Shown here: one piece after another, positions 1 through 8,463 of the stretch | How positions within the stretch are numbered: the first letter of the stretch is position 1 | Layout of the letters: each line of letters begins with the position of its first letter | Source of the DNA: SVTX01 sp045660325 | GTDB taxonomy: Bacteria; Bacillota; Clostridia; Oscillospirales; CAG-272 | Length of the DNA: 52,247 bases | Assembly: GCA_045660325.1 (NCBI GenBank) | Contig: JAZRDO010000017.1 | Coordinates: 1 to 52,247 of the forward strand | Direction: 5' to 3' | Translations under genes and position numbers: made by a program | The notes under the pieces: model-generated | Told to the model about the DNA's origin: nothing | The model's input: the letters and a program-made list of their open reading frames with translations, nothing else | Databases searched by the model: none

Positions 1-967
1 CTATACTTCCCTCTCTATCCGTTCTATGATATTCTATGCCCTCACTGTCAAGGCGCGCGAGTATTTCCGCATTGGGATGCCCGTATGTATTATCAACTCC
101 GCAGGATATGATTCCGACCGCGGGAGATACCGCTCGCAAAAAGTCAAGGCTTGACGAGGTGTCGGAGCCGTGATGTCCGAGCTTCAAAATATCGGCGCGA
201 AGCTGACCGAGCCTATACTTTTCAAGAAGGAGATCCTCGGATTTTACCTCCGCGTCTCCCGTAAAGAGAATGCCCGTTTTTCCGTATTTTACGTTCATTA
301 CGATGCTCGCGTTGTTCTTATCGTCGTCGATCTCAACAGGGCCCAAAATCCTTGCTACAAGAGAGCCTACCGTGAACTCAAATTCCTCGCCTGCCTCAAT
401 GACCTTGACGTTAGCGCCGCTCTCCTCTATTGAGTCAAGCATTACTTCATACACCTTAGTCGTTGCCGCAAGATCGGGAATAAGCACGTTCTCAACCTTA
501 TAATTTCGCATAATGACCTCTGCTCCGCCTATATGGTCCTCATGCGGATGGGTAAATATCGCATATTTAAAGGAATCGATGCCAAGCTTGTCAATATAAG
601 CCCTCATCTCGTCCTCGGAGCTGTTCGTACCCGCGTCAATAATTATATTACCGTCGGGAGTGCGAATGATCGCGCAGTCGCCCTGCCCTACATCCACAAA
701 ATGTACCTCTATCTCACCGTCGGCAACGGGAACGCTATCCTTTTTCGTAAAGAGCTTAGACAGCTCGGTAAAAACTCCCTTGACCTCGTCAATGAAGCCG
801 CCGACCGTTCCGTCCGGCTCAAAGGTTATATTTATATCAACGCCGTTGATATAATTTTGAATGGGATTATAAAGGCAACCGACAATTCCGAGCAATATAA
901 CCGCAACGACGATAACCGTGGCGACAACTCCCGAAAAGCTTCGTTTATTTCTACGTCTTCTTGCCAT
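1..967 (-). CDS. ComEC/Rec2-like metallo-beta-lactamase fold hydrolase (3' end outside window)
   Basis: The reading frame is open from an ATG at 965-967 to the left edge, so the C-terminus is missing; at least 322 residues are visible. A basic N-terminus (MARRRRNKR) and one hydrophobic segment (about residues 13-32) suggest a membrane anchor with the catalytic domain outside. The domain opens with the strand HFVDVGQGDC and carries the metal-binding motif THPHEDHIGG (HxHxDH, about residue 140), then LGHHGSDTSSS, which is typical of the ComEC C-terminal domain and its stand-alone relatives. Such proteins are exported hydrolases, possibly nucleases; the substrate here is unknown. It is the last visible gene of the minus-strand run from yqhQ, 8 bases after the zinc-ribbon gene. 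The family call is firm, the function is not. Confidence 0.85.
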   Translation of the reverse strand, partial: MARRRRNKRSFSGVVATVIVVAVILLGIVGCLYNPIQNYINGVDINITFEPDGTVGGFIDEVKGVFTELSKLFTKKDSVPVADGEIEVHFVDVGQGDCAIIRTPDGNIIIDAGTNSSEDEMRAYIDKLGIDSFKYAIFTHPHEDHIGGAEVIMRNYKVENVLIPDLAATTKVYEVMLDSIEESGANVKVIEAGEEFEFTVGSLVARILGPVEIDDDKNNASIVMNVKYGKTGILFTGDAEVKSEDLLLEKYRLGQLRADILKLGHHGSDTSSSLDFLRAVSPAVGIISCGVDNTYGHPNAEILARLDSEGIEYHRTDREGSI

Positions 968-975
968 AAAGCACC

Positions 976-1443
976 TTATTTCATTTTCTTGACTACTACG
1001 TTAAATCTATGTGAGCATCTCGGACATTTAACCGAGTTTCTTCCCGTCTTTCTGGGAAGACGGAGCGTAGCGCCGCACTTTGTACAATCCCTGAAAACAA
1101 ACTGAGCCGAGTCAAGATTTCCCGACTTTGTTTTTCTTGAGGTATTGAAGGTGAAGAAGCGAGCAAGCGCTCTAACAGTCTTCAAATAAATCTCGTTTTC
1201 ACGGCGTCTTTTAGCTACGTTCTTGGAAAGAAATCTAAAGGTTGACCAGGACATTACAATAACGTCGATTGCCATAATACCCATCTGAACCCAAAATCTC
1301 GCAATATCGTTCGGAATACATACGGACGTAATAACGCTTACGGCAAGCAGGATCACGATAAGGATCATACAAAAGCTGTAAAGCTTATCTATTCCGTAGC
1401 GTCCGTACATAAATCTATATAGTTTTTGCTTGAACTTATCCAT
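976..1443 (-). CDS. Small membrane protein with C-terminal zinc ribbon
   Basis: 155 residues. Two hydrophobic segments lie at about residues 23-43 and 48-68, followed by a basic stretch. The C-terminus has two CxxC knuckles (CTKCGATLRLP and CPRCSHRFNV, about 25 residues apart) that look like a zinc ribbon. The ribbon is probably cytoplasmic, given the basic flanks. I do not recognise a named family. It sits between the calcium-loop mini membrane protein and the ComEC-like hydrolase, all on one strand with short gaps, so co-transcription is likely. It could be a membrane-tethered nucleic-acid or protein binding adaptor, but nothing in the sequence proves that. Confidence 0.75.
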   Translation of the reverse strand: MDKFKQKLYRFMYGRYGIDKLYSFCMILIVILLAVSVITSVCIPNDIARFWVQMGIMAIDVIVMSWSTFRFLSKNVAKRRRENEIYLKTVRALARFFTFNTSRKTKSGNLDSAQFVFRDCTKCGATLRLPRKTGRNSVKCPRCSHRFNVVVKKMK

Positions 1444-1472
1444 TTAAAAACCTACCTTAAAACACGCGGGGA

Positions 1473-1730
1473 TTATTCCTTATCGATAATGATAGTATCA
1501 ACCTCTCCGTCGCCTGTTGTATCAAGCATGATAGCATCAAGAACGCCGTCGCCGTCCATATCGATTCTACCGAGCATCTTAGGATTTGTAGGGCTTACCT
1601 GTGTCTTCTTCTTGATAACCTTGTAAACAACGAATGCCGCGCCTGCGATTGCCGCGATAGCGCCGATCACTGCCAAGAACGCAACGAGCTTGGACTTCTT
1701 TTCTTTTTCTTCATAGTACTTTTTGAACAT
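1473..1730 (-). CDS. Mini membrane protein with two EF-hand/dockerin-like calcium loops
   Basis: 85 residues: a charged Lys/Glu-rich N-terminus, one Ala/Ile/Val-rich membrane helix (about residues 15-38), a KKK stop-transfer, then a short tail with two aspartate loops, DMDGDGVLD and DTTGDGEVD. The DxDGDGxxD spacing matches calcium-binding loops of dockerin or thrombospondin type-3 kind. Usually such loops are repeated in large extracellular proteins; here they make up nearly the whole soluble part. An AGGAG-type ribosome site precedes the ATG. It lies between ywlG and the zinc-ribbon gene on the same strand. Function unknown; calcium binding is inferred from the motif only. Confidence 0.72.
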   Translation of the reverse strand: MFKKYYEEKEKKSKLVAFLAVIGAIAAIAGAAFVVYKVIKKKTQVSPTNPKMLGRIDMDGDGVLDAIMLDTTGDGEVDTIIIDKE

Positions 1731-1752
1731 ATCTATTCTCCTTTATATTATT

Positions 1753-2337
1753 TCAATTATATTTTGCTCTCTCGCCGCCGATAAGCTTGGGGCGTGTTCT
1801 CGCGCAAAGAATATTCGCCTCGCCTATTTTAGCAAGTGAAAGACGAACGGGAACGGCCACCGCGCGAAGGTGCATTCCGATAAGTGTGCCACCGATATCA
1901 ATTCCCGCATGAGCGCGAACGGACTCAACAAGCACGGGGGATTTTATATTTTCATAAGTAAGCGTTGCAAACGAGCCGCCCGCCTTAGGCTGAGGTATAG
2001 CCGAGACGGTCTCAAGACCGTACTTCTCTGCCGCCTCCTCGGAAATGACTATTGCGCGATTCAAGTGCTCGCAGCACTGAGCCGCAAGATAGATCCCACG
2101 CTCGTCAAGCTTTTTGCTTATCACCTCAAAAACCGCACGCGCCGCCTCAAAGCTCGAGCCGCGTCCAATGTTCGATCCTACGATCTCGCTCGAAGAGCAG
2201 CCGACAACGAGTATCTGTCCTGCGCGTATGCCCGACACCTCGATAAGCTCGTCGATCACAACCTCGGTCTGTCGTGAGATATCCTCATATTTTTCTTTAT
2301 CAATCTGCGCATCTGCGCCTCTGTATAAATCCGTCAT
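1753..2337 (-). CDS. ywlG: TIGR01440/DUF436 family protein (YwlG-like)
   Basis: 194 residues, near the usual family length of about 180-190. Recognised from the conserved stretches VVGCSSSEIVG, GIYLAAQCCEHLNRA and the central HAGIDIGGTLIGMHLR. Members are common in Firmicutes and often lie near amino-sugar or nucleotide genes, but no reaction is established. The paired CC in QCCEHLNRA and the serine-rich GCSSSE loop look like active-site or ligand positions. It starts 18 bases after nagB stops, which implies one transcript with the amino-sugar gene. The family is clear; the function is open. Confidence 0.88.
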   Translation of the reverse strand: MTDLYRGADAQIDKEKYEDISRQTEVVIDELIEVSGIRAGQILVVGCSSSEIVGSNIGRGSSFEAARAVFEVISKKLDERGIYLAAQCCEHLNRAIVISEEAAEKYGLETVSAIPQPKAGGSFATLTYENIKSPVLVESVRAHAGIDIGGTLIGMHLRAVAVPVRLSLAKIGEANILCARTRPKLIGGERAKYN

Positions 2338-2355
2338 TTTAAAATACCCTTATAA

Positions 2356-3078
2356 TTATTCACCGATTGCACTCTTATCGCAAATTACCGTTACGTCTCT
2401 ATGCAAATTGAGGAAGGTTACAGGACAGTCGGTCGTGATCTTGCCCGAGAGAAGCTTCGTTACCGCATCTCTCTTCTTCTCGCCGTTTGCCATAACGATA
2501 ATCTTTCTCGCCTTGAAGATCGAGCCCATACCCATAGTAAGCGCCTTTGTGGGCATAACCTCGTCCTCGGAGAAAAATCTTGCGTTTGCCTGCATCGTGC
2601 TTTCGGTAAGTCCCGTTACGTGAGTATCGGTATAGAGGAAGCTATCGGGCTCGTTAAAGCCGATATGTCCGTTCTGACCGATGCCGAGCACCTGAATATC
2701 AATGCCGCCGAGAGAATCAATGTACTTCTCATACTCAGCGCATTCAATATCGGGGTCTGCCGCATCTCCCGCGGGAACCTTTGTGTTTTCAAGCTTAACA
2801 TTAACCTTTGAGAAAAGGTTTTCATTCATAAAGTAGCGGTAGCTCTGTCGATTTTCGGGGGAAATAGAATAATACTCGTCGAGGTTTACTGTCTTAACAC
2901 AGGAAAAATCAAGCTCGCCCGAAGAACACTTCTCGGCTAAGCAATCATACATTCCAACGGGAGTCGAGCCCGTCGCAAGTCCTAAAACGCACTCGGGATT
3001 TCCCTTTATCACGTCAGCCATAATTTCAGCCGCCGCGGAAGACATTTCCTCATAAGTATCAAAAATCAAAACCTTCAT
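2356..3078 (-). CDS. nagB: Glucosamine-6-phosphate deaminase
   Basis: 240 residues, full length for the short Firmicute NagB form. It converts glucosamine 6-phosphate to fructose 6-phosphate and ammonia, returning amino sugars to glycolysis. Visible motifs are the phosphate loop LGLATGSTPVGMY (about residues 33-45), NLDEYY with the catalytic Asp, and GIGQNGHIGFNEP, which contains the ring-opening His. The start MKVLIF is typical. It lies between yqhQ and ywlG with gaps of 28 and 18 bases. No nagA or NagR operator is visible, so regulation by GlcNAc cannot be read from this window. Confidence 0.96.
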   Translation of the reverse strand: MKVLIFDTYEEMSSAAAEIMADVIKGNPECVLGLATGSTPVGMYDCLAEKCSSGELDFSCVKTVNLDEYYSISPENRQSYRYFMNENLFSKVNVKLENTKVPAGDAADPDIECAEYEKYIDSLGGIDIQVLGIGQNGHIGFNEPDSFLYTDTHVTGLTESTMQANARFFSEDEVMPTKALTMGMGSIFKARKIIVMANGEKKRDAVTKLLSGKITTDCPVTFLNLHRDVTVICDKSAIGE

Positions 3079-3106
3079 AGAATTCTCCCATCTATCAAAA
3101 ATTAAA

Positions 3107-4411
3107 TTACCATTTATCGCTATCGTCGTCAGGTATTACTTCCTTAACTGCCGCGATTGCACACTCGATCATATCATCAGTAGGCTTGAATACCGTAATA
3201 TGCTGAAGCCATACACCGGGCAAGGAGATAATTTTTGTAATAATGTTATCGTATCTGCCCGCGATCTTAATAAGCTCGTAGCCAAGGCCAACGATCAAGG
3301 GAAGCGTCAAAATCTTAAGTCCCGCTCTTACAAGCATATAGAATTTAAACGCCTCCGTAATTCCCACAAGGGAAAGTAACGGGTCAATAAAGAACGAAAC
3401 GAAAATGCTCACAAGCACCATAAGAATGAGGAAGCTCGTTCCGCATCTGGGGTGGAATCTCTTCTGCTTTCTTACGTTTTCAACCGTAAGCTCAAGTCCT
3501 GCCTCATAGCAGAAGATAGTCATATGCTCTGCTCCGTGGAACATAAACGTTCTTCTTATATCCTTCATAAGAGAAACCGCGCCCATATATCCAACGAGAA
3601 TGAGTATCTTAAGAACGCCTTCAAATACCGACTTGATAAGTGAATTGACCGTCGGATCATTTGAATTCAAAAATCCGATATGAGCAGATGCGAGCTGATA
3701 AAGGTAGGTAGGAAGCAAAACGAAAAGCGCAACCGCCAGGATCACACCGAGCACCATACCAATTGCGGTAACACCTGCGGTAAGTGCCGACGATGAAGGA
3801 TTTTTCATATTCTTCTTCGCCTCATTAGCCTTTGCCTCGGCTCTTGCGACCTCTTTTTCAAATACTTCGATTTCCGCCTTTATCTTCTTGATCTCGGTAG
3901 CGTCCGCTCTGTTCTCTACCGCATTCTCAAGCTTTGCCTTCTTTTCCTCAAGCTTTTCCGTAAGAGCCACACGGGATGCATCCGCCTCGTTATACTTAGC
4001 GGTCGCCTTCGCTATAAGCTCTTCCTTTTTCTTGTCTTCCTTTGCCTGCTTCTTTGCAAGTCTTTCCGCCTTCTTGGGATTCTTTTTTGCCTGCTCGAGT
4101 CTCTTCTCACGCTTCTCGCGCTCAAGCTCTGCCTCCGCTTCGTCAAGTCCCGCAATCTCCGCCGAGCGCATAAGACACTTTGAGCCGAACTTCATAGAGT
4201 CAACGTATCCGAAAAGTCCGCGGATTATAGGAAGCTTGAAGAATTTACCTCTTGCGACGCTCTCAGTCGGGAACTTTTCGATTACGATCTCTCCGTCGGT
4301 GTTTCTAACCGCCATAGCCGTCATCTTAGGTCCGCGCATCATTATTCCTTCAAGGAGCGCCTGACCGCCGATCGAGGTCTTTTTTCTGCATTGTGTATCT
4401 TTATTTTTCAT
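3107..4411 (-). CDS. yqhQ: DUF1385 family membrane protein (YqhQ) with coiled-coil insertion
   Basis: 434 residues; family members are usually about 300. The N-terminus carries the signature GGQALLEGIMMRGP. The C-terminal half has several membrane helices and the conserved FHGAEHMTIFCYE and RFHPRCGTSFL stretches, whose His/Glu/Cys residues suggest a metal site. Between them, at about residues 95-205, is a Lys/Glu/Ala-rich run of heptad-like sequence (for example KKNPKKAERLAKKQAKEDKK) that should form a long coiled coil and accounts for the extra length. No enzymatic function is established for the family. It is the first gene of the run continuing into nagB. The start ATG at 4411 is the first in-frame ATG before the signature. 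Confidence 0.9.
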   Translation of the reverse strand: MKNKDTQCRKKTSIGGQALLEGIMMRGPKMTAMAVRNTDGEIVIEKFPTESVARGKFFKLPIIRGLFGYVDSMKFGSKCLMRSAEIAGLDEAEAELEREKREKRLEQAKKNPKKAERLAKKQAKEDKKKEELIAKATAKYNEADASRVALTEKLEEKKAKLENAVENRADATEIKKIKAEIEVFEKEVARAEAKANEAKKNMKNPSSSALTAGVTAIGMVLGVILAVALFVLLPTYLYQLASAHIGFLNSNDPTVNSLIKSVFEGVLKILILVGYMGAVSLMKDIRRTFMFHGAEHMTIFCYEAGLELTVENVRKQKRFHPRCGTSFLILMVLVSIFVSFFIDPLLSLVGITEAFKFYMLVRAGLKILTLPLIVGLGYELIKIAGRYDNIITKIISLPGVWLQHITVFKPTDDMIECAIAAVKEVIPDDDSDKW

Positions 4412-4499
4412 TCGATTTTTGTCCTTTCAAACGTCAAAAGCCACTTTTACAAACACTTTTAACTTTAATCATAATATTTTAACATATATATATTAACTC

Positions 4500-4536
4500 C
4501 GTGTGAATACACAAATACAAACTCGAATTTCACACG
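4500..4536. promoter_or_regulatory. Inverted repeat upstream of yqhQ
   Basis: The arms CGTGTGAA (4500-4507) and TTCACACG (4529-4536) are perfect inverted copies separated by 21 bases, in the AT-rich gap before yqhQ. Their position about 90 bases upstream of the ATG would suit a repressor or activator site. It could also be chance in AT-rich DNA. I could not place a convincing SigA promoter next to it. Confidence 0.35.
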
Positions 4537-4565
4537 TAATATATATGCAAATTTTTGTCCGTTTA

Positions 4566-4596
4566 TTAAAAAATCGGGAAAGCTAAGCTCTCCCGA
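4566..4596 (-). terminator. Rho-independent terminator after the GH99-like gene
   Basis: The hairpin TCGGGA-aAGCT-a-AGCTc-TCCCGA (4574-4596) is followed on the minus strand by a U run (4566-4573). It lies 13 bases past the stop of the secreted glycosidase-like gene and separates that gene from yqhQ. Confidence 0.85.
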
Positions 4597-4608
4597 TAAT
4601 TCGTTTAT

Positions 4609-6876
4609 TTATTCCCTTTTGCGTTTTCGTTTAAGGATGAAATACGCGCCTATTCCTACGGTAGGAATAATTGCAACCGCGCCTAAGCTTCCCGAGCATC
4701 CGCTACCTGCGGGCGCGGGATCCGTTGTGTTATCCACAGGCTCTGTTACCTGCTCTGTGGTATCCTTGCTTGAAGTAGTATCGTCCTCACCGGGCTCGTT
4801 ATTTACAGGATCCTTAGTGGAGGAGTTTTCCTCGCCGCCGTTATCGGACGAGCTGTCGGACGAGCTGTCGGACGAGCTATCGGATTCACTGTCCTCTTCC
4901 TTGAATTCGGGATAATCGTAATCACCTGAGCCCGAGACGTAGCTATACTTGAATCTGCCGCCGGGTGCAACGTCGCCCGAAATATAGAAGTCCATAATAT
5001 CGCCCGAGAAGGCATTGTAATTGCCCTCGTTATGAACGTTATCCGTCCACGTGAAGTTAACAGTAAAATCGTCACCCTCAAGACCGAATGCGCTCTTGGG
5101 TATCTTTACCATCATATATCTGCCGTCAACGTTGTATTCAACGTCACAAACCTTCTTTGAATCGTAGCCGTTACCCGTAAATCTTTCAAGCACGAGCGTA
5201 TCCTCGCTTGCGGCGGACTTATTGATAACGTAATCAAATGTCTCCCAGCCCTGATTTGTCTGGTCGATATCGATATAAAGCGTCATCCAGAGATTATCCG
5301 TATAAGGTGTGATATTCTCCGCGCACTCTACGTTGAAATAAATGTAATCGTCATCTCTTGCAACCTGCGAGCCGATAATATCGTTTCTTCCCGAGGTCTC
5401 GGTGTACTGCATCCATTTCTTGTTATATCTATATCCGACAGCGTTTCTATCATCCGTGTTACCTATATACGAAGCGTAATAAGGAGCTACGTTATTCCAC
5501 TGTGAAATACTGCCGTTTATATCAATAGTCTTGTTCTCACTGGGTGTGGGAATGGGATTTACGCCCTTGTACTGACGAATATAGTTTGCCGTAAGATAGT
5601 AATAGTGATCCTTTAGCGCGCCCTTAGTAGGCTCAATATCACGGCTGTACTCATTGTCAAACTGGTCAACAAGCGCGTTCTTTACGTTTCTTTGAGTAGC
5701 CCATACGGACGTATCCGCCTGTCTCCACGCATGCCACTCGTTCCATCCTGTAATGTAAACCACCTTAGGATCCACCTCAAGCGCATAATCAAATTGCTCT
5801 TGGAAGAAATAGCCGTAAAGCGATGCGCTCTCACCCTCCACGAGATATCTGTTAGGATAATCGGAGGTATAGGAGCGTCCCATAGGATTATTACCGTTCA
5901 TAGCGGTAATCACGTTATTTACGTAGTCGTGATTGCAGGCAACGCCGACCGTTATTTGCTCGACGATACCCTCGTCGCGCTCCGTGGAGTTCTTATAGTG
6001 AAGAGTCTGGGGATAGATGGAGAGCCAGCCCCAGCGATTGGTATCATCGCTTGCCACGTACTTAGACTGCGCGCGGCGCCAAGTAAAGAAATTCTTGGTA
6101 TCGGAATTTTCAAAGGCGCTGCTCGATCCGAGAACAAGCGGCTTACCTTCATACATAAACCAAAGATCCGAATATTTTTCATTGGCGAAAACGTTCTTAA
6201 AAATGTCCATATTAAGCTGTCTTTCGCCATAGTTCACAGCCACTCCGTCAACAGTAAACGAGGTAAACGGGAAAAGGAAGGAAATATCGGGAGCTGCAAC
6301 GCCGTCCTGACGCGCCTGATACCAAGCCTCAAACTGCGCGGTATAGCCCTCCTCAAAGGTTGCTGTGCCGTTGGTGTGATCGTTGAAGACAACGTCTACG
6401 CCTATATTTGCCAAAAGCTCCGCCTGACGTCTTAATACCCAAGCATCCGAGGATTGATAATAGCCGTAAATCGGCTCGTTCCAGAAGCAATAATAAGCCG
6501 CGCCGAGCCAAGCCTTATGATTGAAATTGTTTTTCGCATCGGGGTAAAGCTTCATAAACTCCGTGGTATTGAGCGCGCCCTGTCTTGCGTTTTCGTTAAC
6601 GTGCCAATCCCAAAACATCATAGCGACCGTCTTATCGTCACGCGGTCCGCCAACGTCCTCATATGTCAAGGAAACTCTGCCAAGACCGTCGGTGAATACC
6701 CAAGTGTCGGGCATGACCTTATTGGAATGGTATAAGCTGCTTAGCGGCAATCCGTTCTCGGCAAGCTCCTCTCCGTCCGCGGCGAAGATGGACGAGCAAA
6801 GAGCGAGTGACGATACCGCAAACAGTACAGATAACGCCAAAGCGCATATTCTCTTTTTAATTCCTGAATTTTTCAT
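4609..6876 (-). CDS. Secreted GH99/GH71-like protein with CBM9-like domain and C-terminal anchor
   Basis: 755 residues. A signal peptide (about residues 1-33, ending SSIFAADG) leads into an alpha/beta-barrel-like region to about residue 440. This contains AAYYCFWNEPIYGYY, NIGVDVVFNDHTNG and YITGWNEWHAW (about residues 375-387). The last resembles the NEWHE strand of GH99 and GH71 enzymes and supports an endo-acting glycan hydrolase, but the substrate cannot be read. Residues about 450-640 (DINGSISQWNN onward) look like a CBM9/DOMON-type beta-sandwich. A Ser/Asp/Glu/Thr-rich linker follows, then GSGCSGSLG, a membrane helix and a basic tail KRKRKRE. That layout suggests display on the cell surface. 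Its own SigA promoter and terminator make it monocistronic. Confidence 0.8.
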   Translation of the reverse strand: MKNSGIKKRICALALSVLFAVSSLALCSSIFAADGEELAENGLPLSSLYHSNKVMPDTWVFTDGLGRVSLTYEDVGGPRDDKTVAMMFWDWHVNENARQGALNTTEFMKLYPDAKNNFNHKAWLGAAYYCFWNEPIYGYYQSSDAWVLRRQAELLANIGVDVVFNDHTNGTATFEEGYTAQFEAWYQARQDGVAAPDISFLFPFTSFTVDGVAVNYGERQLNMDIFKNVFANEKYSDLWFMYEGKPLVLGSSSAFENSDTKNFFTWRRAQSKYVASDDTNRWGWLSIYPQTLHYKNSTERDEGIVEQITVGVACNHDYVNNVITAMNGNNPMGRSYTSDYPNRYLVEGESASLYGYFFQEQFDYALEVDPKVVYITGWNEWHAWRQADTSVWATQRNVKNALVDQFDNEYSRDIEPTKGALKDHYYYLTANYIRQYKGVNPIPTPSENKTIDINGSISQWNNVAPYYASYIGNTDDRNAVGYRYNKKWMQYTETSGRNDIIGSQVARDDDYIYFNVECAENITPYTDNLWMTLYIDIDQTNQGWETFDYVINKSAASEDTLVLERFTGNGYDSKKVCDVEYNVDGRYMMVKIPKSAFGLEGDDFTVNFTWTDNVHNEGNYNAFSGDIMDFYISGDVAPGGRFKYSYVSGSGDYDYPEFKEEDSESDSSSDSSSDSSSDNGGEENSSTKDPVNNEPGEDDTTSSKDTTEQVTEPVDNTTDPAPAGSGCSGSLGAVAIIPTVGIGAYFILKRKRKRE
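4844..4879 (-). repeat. Three 12-base tandem repeats coding a Ser/Asp linker
   Basis: The unit TCGGACGAGCTG occurs three times in a row (last copy one base different) and encodes repeating SSDS in the linker of the surface glycosidase-like protein. Being in-frame, copy number could vary without breaking the protein. Confidence 0.8.
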
Positions 6877-6940
6877 TTATGTTCCCCTGATTTTTACGAA
6901 ATAAAAGCAAAACAAAATCGCACGTTCATTTTACCTTTTC

Positions 6941-6969
6941 ATTATACTATAAAATCCCCATAAAGTCAA
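6941..6969 (-). promoter_or_regulatory. SigA promoter of the GH99-like gene
   Basis: On the minus strand TTGACT (6964-6969), 17 bases, TATAAT (6941-6946). It lies about 65 bases upstream of the glycosidase-like ATG. Confidence 0.85.
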
Positions 6970-6976
6970 TAGACAT

Positions 6977-8314
6977 CTACATATTTCCAATAACAATTAC
7001 CGCCCTCGACAAAAGCTTTGCCATATCTCCCCGATCGATTATTTTATCCACTCCGAGGGTATTGTCAAAGCATTCAATTATGCCGAGACTGTGCAGGGAT
7101 ATCACTGCTCTCTCCGCAAAGCTCGGAAGATTATCAATATCGTTAAACGTGGGAACAATATCAGGGGTAGCATATCCGATGATATTGCTTATAATTACCG
7201 CTGCCTCGGACAAAGTTATCTTATCGTCGGGGCGCAGATAAGTACTTCCGTTATCCTTGATACCGCTGATATAGCCCTTCGCGTAAGCAACGTTAACGTA
7301 GCCCTTCTGCTCCGATCCGATTTCATCGTCATCGGCAAACGGAGTTACCGCCGCCGAGGGCACGGACGTAATTCCAAGCGCCTTCATAGCACTGACTATA
7401 AAATCAACGCGGCTGACCTCTCCGTCGGGGCGAAAATAATAATTATCCCCCACCCTCTCGCCATTCATAACTCCAAGTTCGGTCATAGCGATCGCGTAAT
7501 TATATCCGTCGGCATATTCGATATCACAGTACTTAACGGAAACCGACGGCGATTCAACACTGATATTAACTCGTATTCCGCTACTGTAATTACCGTATTT
7601 ATCCTTTACAACGTAAACAAAATCATCATCTCCCGTAAAGGATTTATCGGGCGCGTAGGTATAGATTCCGCGAGAGGCATCGTCAAGGGTAAGCAATCCC
7701 TCGGAAGGGTACTTTACGATCTCATACGTAAGCTCATCCGCCTCGGGATCGTGCGCGGCGAGAACGCCGTTTACAGCAACACCCTTATAGGTAAGAATAT
7801 TGAGTGAGGCATAGGAAGCCACCTCGACCGTGGGCGAAGCATTTACCTTGTCGAGCATATAGATTATGCATTCAATTTCATAGCCGCTTGAGTTCACTCT
7901 GTAACGGAAGCTCGCTTGTTTACCAAGTCCGCTCTTGTTTTCCTCGTAGGAAAAGCGCGAGATATCGTCTCCCGAGATCACGTCTCCCGCAGACACTGCC
8001 TGCGAGCCCAAATAAAGTCTACCGAGATTTTCGTCGGGCAGGCTCACGACGGTTATACTGTCAACGCGGGAAAGATTCATAGCGCAGGCAAATTTGTCCG
8101 CCGAGAAATTAAGCGGCATACCCGCAAGTCCCGACATTTGTGTTTTACTTTTGTTTGCCAAAACGTCGATTCCATAGGATATTTTATTTGGCGGGTCGAC
8201 CGTATCCTTACCCGTATAAAGCGCCCAATCCTGCGCAAGACAAACGGTCACGAATAAAAAGACGACCGTTAAGGCGCAAAAGCAAAAAATAAGAATTTTC
8301 TTCGTTTTTTTCAT
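6977..8314 (-). CDS. Secreted protein with cadherin-like/Big domain and three SLH repeats
   Basis: 445 residues from the ATG at 8312-8314, chosen because AGGAGGG lies just upstream and it opens the signal peptide MKKTKKILIFCFCAL; an earlier in-frame ATG at 8374 has no such site. After the signal peptide comes an unassigned domain, then a stretch (AAHDPEADELTYEIVKYPSE to DDFVYVVKDKYGN) typical of cadherin-like or Ig-like tandem domains. The C-terminal third has three degenerate S-layer homology repeats: AMTELGVMNG with FRPDGEVSR, AYAKGYISGI with LRPDDKITLSEA, and LHSLGIIECF with IDRGDMAKL. SLH repeats bind pyruvylated secondary wall polymer, so it is probably wall-attached. Ligand unknown. Confidence 0.85.
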   Translation of the reverse strand: MKKTKKILIFCFCALTVVFLFVTVCLAQDWALYTGKDTVDPPNKISYGIDVLANKSKTQMSGLAGMPLNFSADKFACAMNLSRVDSITVVSLPDENLGRLYLGSQAVSAGDVISGDDISRFSYEENKSGLGKQASFRYRVNSSGYEIECIIYMLDKVNASPTVEVASYASLNILTYKGVAVNGVLAAHDPEADELTYEIVKYPSEGLLTLDDASRGIYTYAPDKSFTGDDDFVYVVKDKYGNYSSGIRVNISVESPSVSVKYCDIEYADGYNYAIAMTELGVMNGERVGDNYYFRPDGEVSRVDFIVSAMKALGITSVPSAAVTPFADDDEIGSEQKGYVNVAYAKGYISGIKDNGSTYLRPDDKITLSEAAVIISNIIGYATPDIVPTFNDIDNLPSFAERAVISLHSLGIIECFDNTLGVDKIIDRGDMAKLLSRAVIVIGNM

Positions 8315-8426
8315 AAACCCTCCTAAGATAGCTTGTTTTATTTCATTATACTTTCGCAAAAATTCATTTAGCACATAAAAACTTAAATATAATTAACAGA
8401 AAATTCTCAAAGGTACTCAAATTTAG

Positions 8427-8435
8427 TGATATAAT
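8427..8435 (+). promoter_or_regulatory. Extended -10 promoter of the RluA-family gene
   Basis: TGATATAAT (TG at 8427-8428, TATAAT at 8430-8435) lies about 30 bases before the ATG at 8464. No good -35 is seen, which fits an extended -10 promoter. Confidence 0.6.
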
Positions 8436-8463
8436 GTATTTATCATATCGAAAGGGGGCAATT

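Noticed and set aside
4729..4740. TTATCCACA DnaA-box-like string
   Set aside because: A single copy inside a coding region; no cluster or AT-rich unwinding region, so not an origin.
5692..6435. 247-residue plus-strand frame inside the secreted glycosidase-like gene
   Set aside because: Opposite strand of a certain gene, low-quality composition and no start signals.
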